A DNA stretch of 44,929 nt from IMG/VR virus record IMGVR_UViG_3300043654_000019, positions 1 through 44,929 of that record. The stretch is one strand, 5' to 3'. A model generated the notes under the pieces. The model saw only the letters and a list, made by a program, of their open reading frames with translations, was not told where the DNA came from and did not search any database. Position numbers and translations under genes: made by a program. The stretch's first letter is position 1; the number at the start of each line of letters is the position of its first letter. The DNA is from a virus. Below are positions 1-7,390 of the stretch, one piece after another.

Positions 1-127
1 AAAAGTCGGCGCGACACCGCTATTGACGGTTTGGGCAACGTGACATATATTCACGTCACCAGGGTTTTCTTGCCCACACTCAGCCCACAGCACCCGCTCC
101 CTAGAAGAAAAAGGACGAACCCAATGA
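1..127. repeat. terminal direct repeat, left copy (circular closure)
   Basis: Bases 1-127 are identical to 44803-44929. The repeat ends four bases into the integrase coding sequence, so the right end simply runs on into the left end. A length of exactly 127 equals a k-mer size widely used in short-read assembly, so this is most likely the overlap of a circular contig and not a biological terminal repeat. The unique circle is then 44,802 bp. Confidence 0.95.
23..56 (+). promoter_or_regulatory. integrase promoter with overlapping operators
   Basis: A near-consensus sigma70-type promoter is visible: TTGACG at 23-28, a 17-nt spacer and TATATT at 46-51. Two elements overlap it. One is a copy of the phage-wide operator, GGCAACGTGACATA at 34-47. 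The other is a 19-bp dyad, ACGTGA-N7-TCACGT at 38-56, centred on the -10 box. This geometry is what one expects of a repressed integrase promoter. The same sequence recurs at 44825-44858 because of the terminal repeat. Confidence 0.8.
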
Positions 128-1344
128 ATAAGCCGCTCACTCAGAAAATTATCGACACCACGCCAACGCCGGAAGCCGGCTTCAAGGAATTGCGCGAGCG
201 CGGGCTCGTGCTGCGCATTTCGGCCAGCGGCGCCAAGTCGTGGTCGTTTGAATTTCGGTCGCCGCTCACCAAGAAAAATGCGCGCATTTCGTTCAAAGCG
301 ACGTCGCTCGCCGACGCGCGCGCGATCGTTCACCGCCATCGTGTCGCGCTCACCGAAGGCAAAGACCCGAGCGTGGAACGAAAGGACGCGGTTGTTGCGG
401 AACGCGTTGAGTATGCGCGCGCCGTCAACGTGCGAACCTCGATCGATAAATATGAGCCGATCTTCAAAGCCGCCGCGCCGCTCAAGCAAGCTTCGCGTCT
501 CGATCGCCTCCACAGACTAAGGCGCGTCCTGGCGCCGTTCATGGATCGGTCCGTCTCCTCGCTGGCGCGCGATGAAATGTTGCGCTTCCTCGACGACGTG
601 CAAGCGAATAGCGGGCCTGTTGCTCGCAACCGCGCCCATGCCGAAATTTGCGCGTGGCTTGTTTGGGCGGCCGATCGCGGGCATGCGGCGAGCAACGTGC
701 TCGATCGCGCGCGCAAGGGCAAAGAGACGGCGAAAAAGCGCGTGCTGACCGACGCCGAGCTCGCCGCGATGATGGCCGGAACGGCGGACGGCTCGGCGTT
801 CTCCGATTTCATTCGCGTGCTCTTGCATACCGGCATGCGCCGAAACGAAGCCTCGAGCCTTCAACCGCGATGGCTCGACTTTGAAGCGCGGACAATCACA
901 ATCCCGGCCTCCGTAAACAAGACGACCCTCGACCGCGTGATCCCGATGGCTGACGCGATCGCGCCAATGCTTCAAGTTCGCATCGAAGGCCTGGCGCGCG
1001 ACGCCTATATCTTCGGCGAAGGATCGAAATTTCGGTCGCCGTTGTCGGGTTGGGGCAAGCCGACCGATCGGTTGCGCACCCTCATGCCGCCGTGTGACGA
1101 GGGCAACGGTTGGACGCTGCACGATATCCGCCGCACGGTTGCGACCCGCATGCACAAGGCCAAGGTCCATCCTTTGACGGTTGAGGATTTGCTTGGTCAC
1201 ATGACCGGCGTGCGGGCGGGCATGGCGGGCGTCTACAACCAGGCCGAGACGTTGGACGATCAAAGCCTCGCCGTCGCCGATTGGGCGGCCAAGCTGGCGT
1301 CGCTGACGACGAACGTCGTGCCGTTCAAGCAGCGGGTGGCTTGA
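124..1344 (+). CDS. int: tyrosine-type site-specific integrase
   Basis: This recombinase would integrate and excise the circular phage DNA at a host tRNA-Phe gene (attP lies immediately upstream on the circle). The product is 406 aa. Roughly residues 1-200 look like a DUF4102-type arm-binding domain and a core-binding domain. The catalytic domain follows, with Arg239 in GMRRNE, Lys266, His333 and Arg336 in HDIRR, His359 in LLGHM and the nucleophile Tyr371 in VYNQ, so the active site is complete. Start 124 is chosen because AAGGA lies 8 nt upstream. An in-frame TTG at 31 falls inside the promoter and is rejected. The next gene starts one base after the stop. Confidence 0.96.
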   Translation: MNKPLTQKIIDTTPTPEAGFKELRERGLVLRISASGAKSWSFEFRSPLTKKNARISFKATSLADARAIVHRHRVALTEGKDPSVERKDAVVAERVEYARAVNVRTSIDKYEPIFKAAAPLKQASRLDRLHRLRRVLAPFMDRSVSSLARDEMLRFLDDVQANSGPVARNRAHAEICAWLVWAADRGHAASNVLDRARKGKETAKKRVLTDAELAAMMAGTADGSAFSDFIRVLLHTGMRRNEASSLQPRWLDFEARTITIPASVNKTTLDRVIPMADAIAPMLQVRIEGLARDAYIFGEGSKFRSPLSGWGKPTDRLRTLMPPCDEGNGWTLHDIRRTVATRMHKAKVHPLTVEDLLGHMTGVRAGMAGVYNQAETLDDQSLAVADWAAKLASLTTNVVPFKQRVA

Positions 1345-1345
1345 C

Positions 1346-1780
1346 ATGGACATGGACAACCTTTGTTCGGCCCTTTGCCGCATGTCGGCAAACTTCATGC
1401 GCGTCACCCGTGGCGGCGGGGCGCCGGAAGGCATTATCGCTCAAGCGAAAGATATCGTGCTTGTGTACGAAGCCTTGAAAGCGGAGGGCGTCATCAAAGG
1501 CGGCTCTGACGACGCGACGCTCGACGTCTATTTCTCCAAGGCGTTGAACGGCTATGTCGGCAGCGACGCGGACGTCGTGCGCGCGATGAAAGGCGCGCTC
1601 GATATCAACAGAAAGCCGGCCCCCAAGGCGCCGGTCGACCCCTACAACCGCCGTGTTGAGCACATGGTCGCGGGTGCGTTGCGCATCGCCGCCGCCCGGC
1701 AACTCGGCGATCATCTTCAAGAGAATGCAGGCGAGAGAGACTTGACTAGCTCCCTTCCTGCTGGTTGGGCGGCGGGTTAA
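1346..1780 (+). CDS. unrecognised 144-aa protein downstream of integrase
   Basis: I do not recognise this product. It begins one base after the integrase stop on the same strand and has no good ribosome binding site of its own, so it is probably translated by coupling. It looks soluble and mainly helical, with cysteines at 7 and 11 and a glycine-rich turn near 23-26. Its last 35 bases overlap tail to tail with the excisionase-like gene on the other strand. Position suggests a role in integration or its control, but nothing in the sequence proves this. Confidence 0.6.
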   Translation: MDMDNLCSALCRMSANFMRVTRGGGAPEGIIAQAKDIVLVYEALKAEGVIKGGSDDATLDVYFSKALNGYVGSDADVVRAMKGALDINRKPAPKAPVDPYNRRVEHMVAGALRIAAARQLGDHLQENAGERDLTSSLPAGWAAG

Positions 1781-1970
1781 CTCGCCCGCTATCGAACCAG
1801 GCGTCGAGCTCGTTGGCCCACAAAAACCAACGGTTCGACCCTGGCCGCTTCGTCGCCGGCGGGCCCTTGCCGGCTTTCACCAAACGCCGAAAGGGTTCTG
1901 TGTGCATGCCGACGCGTTTCGCGGCGTCCTCGAGGGCCAACAATTCGCCGCGCGGGCTATGCGTGTTCAT
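1746..1970 (-). CDS. AlpA/excisionase-like HTH protein
   Basis: A 74-aa protein with the layout of AlpA/HTH_17 excisionase-type DNA-binding proteins: a recognition helix region around LEDAAKRVGM (13-22), a wing with KRPGSNRWFL, and a final helix NELDAWF. Proteins of this family bind and bend DNA at att sites or act as small transcription regulators. It is the last gene of the leftward recombination operon, starts by ATGA overlap with the gene before it, and lies about 1.7 kb from attP. It is the best candidate for the recombination directionality factor, although a purely regulatory role is possible. Confidence 0.7.
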   Translation of the reverse strand: MNTHSPRGELLALEDAAKRVGMHTEPFRRLVKAGKGPPATKRPGSNRWFLWANELDAWFDSGRVNPPPNQQEGS

Positions 1971-2308
1971 TGGAAACTCGGATCGCTGTCGACGCCGCCC
2001 GAGGCGTCGGCCATGCTGCGCAACAGCTCAAAGATTTTCCGCGTCACGGTCCCGTCGGGCCTTGAACAGACCCGGCGGCCGAGGCGCAGGCGATGGCGCG
2101 CAACGGTTTCGATCGCGTCGGCGAGCGCCGCGTCGAGCAAGCGCTCGCGCTCTTCCTCCTCGGTCGGGTCAAAGCGCTTCGGCGGCGGCGGCGGCGCGTG
2201 CTCCTCGAGCGCGACGGCGATCGCCTGGCCAATCTCCCGGCCAAGCTCGCTCTCGACCTCCGCGTCGGCGCGAGCGAGCGCCTCGCGCAATGATGGCCGT
2301 TGGTTCAT
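1967..2308 (-). CDS. unrecognised 113-aa acidic phage protein
   Basis: Not recognised. The start at 2308 overlaps the stop of the HNH gene by ATGA, and its own stop overlaps the start of the excisionase-like gene, so it is firmly inside a translationally coupled operon. The sequence is helical and charged, with a short proline run (about 40-44) followed by an acidic-basic helix (DPTEEEERERLL). No catalytic motif is visible. Confidence 0.7.
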   Translation of the reverse strand: MNQRPSLREALARADAEVESELGREIGQAIAVALEEHAPPPPPKRFDPTEEEERERLLDAALADAIETVARHRLRLGRRVCSRPDGTVTRKIFELLRSMADASGGVDSDPSFQ

Positions 2309-2715
2309 TGTCCATACTCCCTTGCCAGTCTCGGCTTGCCGGCGGCGACCTTGAGCGGGGCCTTGGGCTCGCGTTCGCGGCCCCAATTGATCTTGCGGCG
2401 CGGCGGCGTCGACACGCCGAGCCTGGCGGCTTCGAGGCGCTTGGCCTTGCCGATGTCGCCCTTGTCCGCTTCCGTCTTGATCGGGTGGCAGACCGCGACG
2501 CAAAGCAGCTGGCCGTCGGCCGGCGTGAGCTTGCGGGCAAGATCGGCGGCCGGCCGCATGCCCTCGGGGATAATGTGGTCGATTTGATAGTCGGCTTTCT
2601 TCCGACACCAAATCCCACACCGCTCGCAAAAAACCTTTCCGCTACCGTCGGTAGCGCGGCCGACGATGGCGATCCGATCGGCCAGCGTGAACTTGCGGCG
2701 CGCTCGAGGGCTCAT
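2305..2715 (-). CDS. HNH endonuclease-like protein
   Basis: A 136-aa protein with a zinc-bound HNH layout: CERC (30-33) and Cys37, then the Asp-His pair at 46-47 in QIDHIIP, then LLCVAVCHPIK with Cys72, Cys76 and His77. HNH proteins of this size are metal-dependent nickases or nucleases, often tied to phage recombination or packaging. This copy sits among NinB, exonuclease and annealing protein and far from the terminase, so a recombination role is more likely. Start 2715 overlaps the upstream stop by ATGA. Confidence 0.75.
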   Translation of the reverse strand: MSPRARRKFTLADRIAIVGRATDGSGKVFCERCGIWCRKKADYQIDHIIPEGMRPAADLARKLTPADGQLLCVAVCHPIKTEADKGDIGKAKRLEAARLGVSTPPRRKINWGREREPKAPLKVAAGKPRLAREYGQ

Positions 2716-3374
2716 GCGGGCAGAAAGCGCATGGCGTCCTCGTGCATGTGCTCGAGCTCGGCGACGCTCTCGGGCCCTTCTTTGGCCGCCATCTTCATGA
2801 GCTCGGGATAGCCGGTCGCGATGCTCTCCTCGATTTCCGCCCGCGTCGCGAGACGTCCTTGTGTCCACCAATCGACGCGGTGCGGCTCGCCGATCCGAAT
2901 GAGCCAACCGTTGTCGACTTTGAACGGCCGGTAAGTGCTCTCCCACAGCGCGATCGCGCCAGGATTGCGCTTAATCATCACGCCCGAAACCGAGTGCTCG
3001 ATTTCGTCGAGGCCGGCCTCGTTGCGCCGACGGGCGGGAACGGTCAGGAACGGGCAAGCGGTGGCCGAATATTCCATGCAAGCGCGATGGCCTGGCGGCT
3101 CCATCGTCGTGCGGTTGACGGCGCACATCGGGCCGATGGCAAACACTTGATGGACGCCGAGCGGCTCCCCGCAGACCCAACATAGGCGCTTCTTGACCGC
3201 GAGCTCGCGCTTGCCAGAGCCGAGGATGCGAAAGTCCGACTTGGCGCCGGGCACACGCGGGCCGACTTCACGGCCGTCGAGAAACCAGGCGACGAACCAC
3301 GGCACGGGATAGCCGCGCTCATCCTTGGGAAGGCGGGCGATGCGGATCGGCGGCGGGGGCAGTTTAACGCTCAT
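2712..3374 (-). CDS. Cys-containing conserved phage protein (220 aa)
   Basis: Function unknown. A CWVCGEP motif (Cys65, Cys68) followed by Cys84, Cys99 and Cys107 suggests a structural zinc site in the middle of the protein. The N-terminus is proline-rich. The C-terminal third is helical and ends in ELEHMHEDAMRFLPA. It lies between ninB and the HNH gene in a coupled operon, which points to DNA recombination or early DNA metabolism. Confidence 0.7.
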   Translation of the reverse strand: MSVKLPPPPIRIARLPKDERGYPVPWFVAWFLDGREVGPRVPGAKSDFRILGSGKRELAVKKRLCWVCGEPLGVHQVFAIGPMCAVNRTTMEPPGHRACMEYSATACPFLTVPARRRNEAGLDEIEHSVSGVMIKRNPGAIALWESTYRPFKVDNGWLIRIGEPHRVDWWTQGRLATRAEIEESIATGYPELMKMAAKEGPESVAELEHMHEDAMRFLPA

Positions 3375-3378
3375 GGTT

Positions 3379-3753
3379 TCACCCTGGAAACACGACGCCT
3401 CTTTGGAGGCCTTGCGAATAGATCGTCTCGATTAAGTCGCTGAATTTTTCCTTGTCGAGTTTGCTCGAGCGGTAGCCGAGCGCGACCACGCCGTTGCCGT
3501 CGAGCGCCGGCATGAACCGCAGCTTGTGGCCGGCCGCTTTCATGAAGGCGCATTTCCAATCTTCGGGCTCGCGGTGCTCGCCGCCCCAAGGCAGTTGAGC
3601 GGCAACCTCGGCGAGCAACGCCCACATGAGTTTGTTCTGCGCCAGCGTGCGCGGATCGTCGACAAGCTCGAAAACCGAGCCGACCGGCGCGGCCTTGAGC
3701 GCCGCGATGAGCTCGGCGCGGTTCGTGTCGGTTATGGTGCGCGTCAGCCTCAC
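3379..3753 (-). CDS. ninB: NinB-like recombination protein
   Basis: A 124-aa protein with the features of the NinB family, the lambda protein that binds single-stranded DNA and assists Red recombination: the motif RTLAQNKLMWALLAEVA at about 40-56, EDWKCAFM at 64-71, and a C-terminal LDKEKFSDLIETIYSQG segment. Its length is close to the usual family size. It starts by ATGA overlap with the small upstream gene and sits directly downstream of the exonuclease and Erf genes, the expected setting for a phage recombination module. Confidence 0.85.
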   Translation of the reverse strand: MRLTRTITDTNRAELIAALKAAPVGSVFELVDDPRTLAQNKLMWALLAEVAAQLPWGGEHREPEDWKCAFMKAAGHKLRFMPALDGNGVVALGYRSSKLDKEKFSDLIETIYSQGLQRGVVFPG

Positions 3754-3950
3754 TTGGCCGCCTTCCGCGCTTTCTCGGCGGCCTCGCGCTCAATCCTTTT
3801 TCTCTCCTGCGCTTCGTCCGCGAGCGCGGCCGAGCGGTGCACCTTCTTGTATTGGTCTGCCGTTAGAGGCAGGCCAGACTTCTCTTTTTGAAAGGCCATT
3901 TCAGCGAGGACGTTCGTTGGTTTTCGTCTCGTCATTGCGGCGGCCCCCAT
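3750..3950 (-). CDS. small basic coiled protein in recombination operon
   Basis: An unrecognised 66-aa, lysine- and arginine-rich protein ending in a long charged helix (DEAQERKRIEREAAEKARK). It begins 3 nt after the exonuclease stop and ends in ATGA overlap with ninB. A second start at 3935 (MTRRKPTN) is possible, with a GGGGG run 8-12 nt upstream. It may be a nucleic-acid-binding accessory factor; this is inferred only from charge and place. Confidence 0.6.
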   Translation of the reverse strand: MGAAAMTRRKPTNVLAEMAFQKEKSGLPLTADQYKKVHRSAALADEAQERKRIEREAAEKARKAAK

Positions 3951-3953
3951 ACG

Positions 3954-4565
3954 TTATGGATAGAGCTCATCGATCTTGAGGAGCACGCCGCCGACCTCGC
4001 CGAGGAAGTCGAGCGCCTCGGCTTCCATGCCGGCGATGATCGTCTCCTCGCGCAGGACGCGCTTTTGGAAGAATTGCAGCGGATCGGGAAAGCGCGGATC
4101 GTAACTGACGAAGTCCCACCATTGGCGGCCCGAGCATGCGAGCGCCCAATAGACTTGGGCTAGGTGGTCCTCGGGCACGGCTTGCTCGAGGAGCGTGCGC
4201 AGATGCGTCGCCGACGTCGGGCACTTTATCTCGAGGCCGCCCTCGTCGCCGACCAGGCTATCGGGCGACGCGTGCGCGTGAAGGATTGTCGGGTGCGGAA
4301 TGAGGCCGATCTTGACGACCGGCAAGTTGGTCAGGAAGGCGTAGGACGCGCGCGCCTCGTCCTCATGCTCGCGGCCCCAATACATCGGATTGGAGCGCTT
4401 CGCCGGCACGCCCGTAATCTGCTCGGCCGCGAGCTCATAGAGGTAATCCATCGCCGCCGCTGTGCGGTCGCCCGAGCGCTTAAGCCGCCCGAGCGCAACG
4501 CCGATCTTGGACGCGCCGAGCGAACCGGCGCGCGCCTCAAACCATTCACTGGACCGCTGTTCCAC
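3954..4565 (-). CDS. YqaJ/lambda-exonuclease family recombination nuclease
   Basis: A 203-aa protein of the YqaJ viral recombinase group (PD-(D/E)XK fold). It would degrade one strand of linear duplex DNA so that the annealing protein can load. Visible family motifs are SSEWFEARAG (5-14), GASK (17-20), YWGREHEDEAR (62-72), Asp102 in SPDSLVG, and the E-x-K pair Glu112/Lys114 in LEIKCP, giving a complete active site. Its start overlaps the end of the Erf gene by 20 nt, so the synaptase and exonuclease are made as a pair. Confidence 0.9.
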   Translation of the reverse strand: MEQRSSEWFEARAGSLGASKIGVALGRLKRSGDRTAAAMDYLYELAAEQITGVPAKRSNPMYWGREHEDEARASYAFLTNLPVVKIGLIPHPTILHAHASPDSLVGDEGGLEIKCPTSATHLRTLLEQAVPEDHLAQVYWALACSGRQWWDFVSYDPRFPDPLQFFQKRVLREETIIAGMEAEALDFLGEVGGVLLKIDELYP

Positions 4566-5388
4566 TCGTCGCTCTCCGCTTCTTCTCGTTCAAGAGGGCG
4601 ACCGCGCGCTTGAATTGCGCCATGCGCATTTCGGCGATGGAGGGCGCGCCGATCGTCTCGAGGAAAATGGCGAGATTGCTTTCCGTGTCGCGGATCAGTT
4701 GCTCGACATAGACGACGTCGTCGGGCTCAATGACAGGATCGACCGGCTCGGCGGCGGCGTCGTCATCGCGGCCGGCGCCGATCCCGAGCGCCTCCTTGAG
4801 CGTGTAGCGCTGCAGATAAGTGACCGTTGAGGCGATCGCCTGGTTGGGGTTTTTCTTGCCCGACTTGTCCTCGAGGCCCTCGAGGCTGTTCTCCTCGCTG
4901 TAGCCGTCCTCGTGGCTCAAGATGCACGTGACGCGAATTTTGCCGGCGTCCTGCGTCGACTTGTGGCGATAGCTCAGCCCGTGCTTGCTGAGCACCGGAT
5001 CAACCACGACCCCGATATCGGCGAGCTCCTCATAGCGGTAATTGGTGCGCCCCTGGCCGTCGCTATGCTCATAGTCGACGACGCGGGTCTTGAGGATCGG
5101 CCCAAACTCGCCCTTGGCCCTGGCGAGCGCGGCATAGAAGGATCGGCGCGCATCGGCCTGGCCGGCCCGCTCGCGCAGCGCCATGAGGCGCTCAAACTTC
5201 TCGATATCGACGGCAGGATCGCGCGCCGCGTTGGCGATCATGAGGAGGATCGGATCGGACGGCTGCGCCCCGGCGGAAGGGGATTGCGGCCGATCTTCCG
5301 CCGGGACTAGCTCGGCCGGCCTAGGGGGTTGGTGGCCGGCCGAAGCGTTCGGATTGGTGTCGGAGTGGGGGATTTGGGGGCGCCGCAT
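4546..5388 (-). CDS. erf: ERF-family single-strand annealing protein
   Basis: A 280-aa protein with the ERF core at about 55-190. It contains FYAALARAKGEF, the conserved turn NYRYEELADI, VLSKHGLSYRH, and LQRYTLKEALGI near the end of the domain. ERF proteins form rings on single-stranded DNA and anneal complementary strands, serving circularisation and recombination of phage DNA. The first 50 residues are proline-rich and not conserved-looking. An in-frame TAG just upstream limits the start to 5388, where AGGGG lies unusually tight to the ATG. It leads into the exonuclease gene by overlap. Confidence 0.88.
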   Translation of the reverse strand: MRRPQIPHSDTNPNASAGHQPPRPAELVPAEDRPQSPSAGAQPSDPILLMIANAARDPAVDIEKFERLMALRERAGQADARRSFYAALARAKGEFGPILKTRVVDYEHSDGQGRTNYRYEELADIGVVVDPVLSKHGLSYRHKSTQDAGKIRVTCILSHEDGYSEENSLEGLEDKSGKKNPNQAIASTVTYLQRYTLKEALGIGAGRDDDAAAEPVDPVIEPDDVVYVEQLIRDTESNLAIFLETIGAPSIAEMRMAQFKRAVALLNEKKRRATSGTAVQ

Positions 5389-5449
5389 CCCCTAAAGAGT
5401 TCATATGATGAAACCGAAGTCAAGCGCGTCTCGTGACGCTCATCCACAG

Positions 5450-5740
5450 CTAATTGTCCTCGGGTTCCTCATGCATGCGGCGGTGAAAGCGTTGTATGGC
5501 GCGCAATCTGGCGGCCGTTCGCTTCGCCCGCTTCGGATGATCGAAAAATTCCTCGAGCCCTATATTTAGAGCCTCGCAGGCTGCGAAGATGAGCTCGACG
5601 CTCATCGCGACGGTCCTCGCTTCGTAGCGGGAAATCAGGCTTTTTGCCGAACCGATGGCGTCGGCCAAGCCCTTTTGCGTCATGTCCCGTTCAAGTCGCC
5701 ACTCCTTCATATAGTGGCGCGGCGGGCGTCGCTTGGTCAT
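5450..5740 (-). CDS. XRE-family HTH regulator, leftward
   Basis: A 96-aa protein with a Cro/C1-type helix-turn-helix at about 10-65 (KEWRLERDMTQKGLADAIG, SLISRYEA) and a basic tail. It is the first gene of the leftward recombination operon and is transcribed away from a second XRE gene at 5857, so the pair forms a divergent switch. The control region between them carries repeated GGTTTC/GAAACC half-sites. A role as repressor of its own operon is inferred. It has no peptidase domain, so it is not a LexA-like cleavable repressor. Confidence 0.85.
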   Translation of the reverse strand: MTKRRPPRHYMKEWRLERDMTQKGLADAIGSAKSLISRYEARTVAMSVELIFAACEALNIGLEEFFDHPKRAKRTAARLRAIQRFHRRMHEEPEDN

Positions 5741-5763
5741 GGTGGCCGGTTCCCTTGTCGCTG

Positions 5764-5810
5764 TCGGTTTCTACAGAAGAAACCTAATACGTACGGAAAC
5801 CGAGTGTCAA
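5764..5810. promoter_or_regulatory. operator region between divergent XRE genes
   Basis: GGTTTC (5766-5771) and GAAACC (5779-5784) form an inverted repeat with a 7-nt spacer. A third half-site, GGAAACCG, lies at 5795-5802. On the minus strand TTGACA (5810-5805) is a consensus -35. The best -10, TATTAG (5789-5784), is only 15 nt away, so the promoter call is tentative. The half-sites lie within and just downstream of this promoter, as expected for autoregulation. Confidence 0.6.
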
Positions 5811-5837
5811 TAAGAACGTCTTGACGCGGGAGGGTAC

Positions 5838-5909
5838 ATGACGCGAAACTCTGTCGATGAGCTTGACCCCCCGCCGCCACCGCAATTCGACCAGGCTGCA
5901 ACTCATTAA
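5838..5909 (+). CDS. possible 23-codon leader peptide
   Basis: A short reading frame starts at ATG 5838, 3 nt after GGGAGGG, the best Shine-Dalgarno sequence in this interval. It contains a run of five prolines (DPPPPPQ) and ends at 5909, inside the XRE gene that starts at 5857 in another frame. A proline run can stall ribosomes. It could therefore be a leader that couples translation to the regulator, or the ribosome site may simply serve the regulator start further down. Confidence 0.3.
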   Translation: MTRNSVDELDPPPPPQFDQAATH

Positions 5910-6156
5910 GGCCCGTGAGCGGATCGGCCTGACCCGCCCGCAATTGGCGAAAAAAATGGGCCAGGCGCGCAGCTACATTTACAAGGTCGAAGTCGGCGAT
6001 AATAACCCCGGCGTCGCCACCATCCTTCGATGGCTCGCGGTTCTCGGGCCCGAGGCCTCGGTCGAATTGTTCGAGCCGCACCCGTTGCTCGAGCAATGGA
6101 CCGGCGTCCTCGGCAAAAAGGTTCGCCGTTCAATCGCCCAACAGCTAGTCGCCTGA
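5857..6156 (+). CDS. XRE-family HTH regulator, rightward
   Basis: A 99-aa protein with a helix-turn-helix at about 15-65 (LIKARERIGLTRPQLAKKMG, SYIYKVEVGDNNPGVATIL), followed by a short C-terminal extension. It heads the rightward replication operon and faces the leftward XRE gene across a 116-bp control region. ATG 5857 has almost no ribosome binding site of its own, so translation may depend on the overlapping small frame at 5838. It probably plays the Cro-like or antagonist role of the switch (inference from position). Confidence 0.8.
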   Translation: MSLTPRRHRNSTRLQLIKARERIGLTRPQLAKKMGQARSYIYKVEVGDNNPGVATILRWLAVLGPEASVELFEPHPLLEQWTGVLGKKVRRSIAQQLVA

Positions 6157-6164
6157 GGCCGCCC

Positions 6165-6518
6165 GTGGGCGCGCGGCGACGGGATATTTTTGAGCCGTCC
6201 GAGGATGAAATCACCGCCGCCGTGATCGAGCACTGGCGCATCTTCGGCGTGGCTCACTCGCTCGTCGCCTCGATCCCTCTCAAGCGCGCGTTCGGCCAGG
6301 CCGGCTTAACGCCAGGCCTGCCTGACTTGCTGGTGCTGTCGCCACAGCTTGGCGATCGGACTGGCTTCATCGAGCTCAAGCGCGCGCACGGCGGCCGGCT
6401 CAGCGACGCGCAACTGGTGATGCGCGAGCTCTTCCTCATGCGCCGGGCCCCCTACGCCGTTTGCTACGGCCGCGACGAGCCGATCGAGCGACTTCGGGCG
6501 TGGGGCGCGATCCGATGA
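6165..6518 (+). CDS. VRR-NUC domain nuclease
   Basis: A 117-aa single-domain nuclease of the VRR-NUC type (PD-(D/E)XK superfamily), which acts on branched DNA such as Holliday junctions. The motif GLTPGLPDLLVL carries Asp54, followed by GFIELKR with Glu70 and Lys72 and by RLSDAQ with Gln83, so the catalytic set is present. The GTG start at 6165 is chosen because TGAGG lies about 7 nt upstream and the domain begins soon after. The stop overlaps the methyltransferase start by ATGA. It likely resolves junctions made by recombination or replication. Confidence 0.85.
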   Translation: MGARRRDIFEPSEDEITAAVIEHWRIFGVAHSLVASIPLKRAFGQAGLTPGLPDLLVLSPQLGDRTGFIELKRAHGGRLSDAQLVMRELFLMRRAPYAVCYGRDEPIERLRAWGAIR

Positions 6519-7390
6519 GCGATCGCGCCGACGAAAAACTGACGAAGCTAACCGGCAGCGTGATCGCGGCGGTAAGCGCCCAAGTGCGCCATCTGGTGGA
6601 GGCCGGGCTCGTTGAGCCGGATAAGTTGCGCCTGACGATCGAGGCTCGGCGCGAGAAAGCGAAGGAGCTCACCGCCGCCGGCATGTCGCAGCGCAAGGCG
6701 GCCGAAGCGCTGGGGGTGACGCACACGACGGTTCAGAACGACTTGGCAAGTTTGTTGCCGCAAGGTGGCAATAAAGTTGCCACCGATCGCGACGAGCGAC
6801 GCGAGGCGGCGATCGTCGGCAACGAGGCCTTGGCTGCGGTCGAGGTTCTCGAGCCGATCCAGACGTTCGAAACCATCGTCCTCGACCCGCCATGGCCGAT
6901 GGAAAAGATCGAGCGGGACGTTCGGCCCAATCAGGTGGCGTTCGACTACCCAACGATGAGCGAAGAGGGGCTTCGCAAGTTCGGCGAGACGCTGAACCGG
7001 ATGGCGGCGGACGATTGCCATCTGTTCATGTGGACGACGCAGAAGTTCTTGCCGCTCGCCTTGCGATTGGTCGACCACTACGGGTTTCGTTACGTCTTGA
7101 CGATGGTTTGGCACAAGGCCGGCGGCTATCAGCCGACCGGCTTGCCGCAATACAATTGCGAGTTCGTCGTCTACGCGAGAAAGGGGTCGCCGAAGTTCGT
7201 CAGCACGCAGGGATTTTTTTGTTGTTTCAATGGCCCAAGGCGGGAGCACTCGCGCAAGCCGGATGAGTTCTATGACATCATCCGCCTCGTCACGGGCGCC
7301 CCTCGAGTTGACGTGTTCTCGCGTGAGGCGCGCGAGGGATTTGCGCAATACGGCAACGAGACGGCCAAATTCGCCGAGGCCGCGCAATGA
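6515..7390 (+). CDS. MT-A70 family adenine methyltransferase with N-terminal HTH
   Basis: A 291-aa protein. Residues 45-80 form a helix-turn-helix of the resolvase/ParB-like kind (ELTAAGMSQRKAAEALGVTH). Residues 115-285 are an MT-A70 methyltransferase with the catalytic DPPW at 124-127, a substrate-side TMVWHKAGGYQPTGL segment and the final VDVFSREAREGFAQYGNE. It would methylate adenine in DNA (or less likely RNA). In a phage this commonly protects DNA from host restriction. The fused HTH suggests it is targeted to particular sites. It is coupled on both sides by ATGA overlaps. Confidence 0.88.
   Translation: MSDRADEKLTKLTGSVIAAVSAQVRHLVEAGLVEPDKLRLTIEARREKAKELTAAGMSQRKAAEALGVTHTTVQNDLASLLPQGGNKVATDRDERREAAIVGNEALAAVEVLEPIQTFETIVLDPPWPMEKIERDVRPNQVAFDYPTMSEEGLRKFGETLNRMAADDCHLFMWTTQKFLPLALRLVDHYGFRYVLTMVWHKAGGYQPTGLPQYNCEFVVYARKGSPKFVSTQGFFCCFNGPRREHSRKPDEFYDIIRLVTGAPRVDVFSREAREGFAQYGNETAKFAEAAQ

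Noticed and set aside
1-127. phage direct terminal repeats
   Set aside because: The length matches an assembly k-mer and the repeat merely continues the circle into int.
517-1434. 305-aa minus-strand frame inside the integrase
   Set aside because: Antisense shadow of a clear tyrosine recombinase with a full active site.
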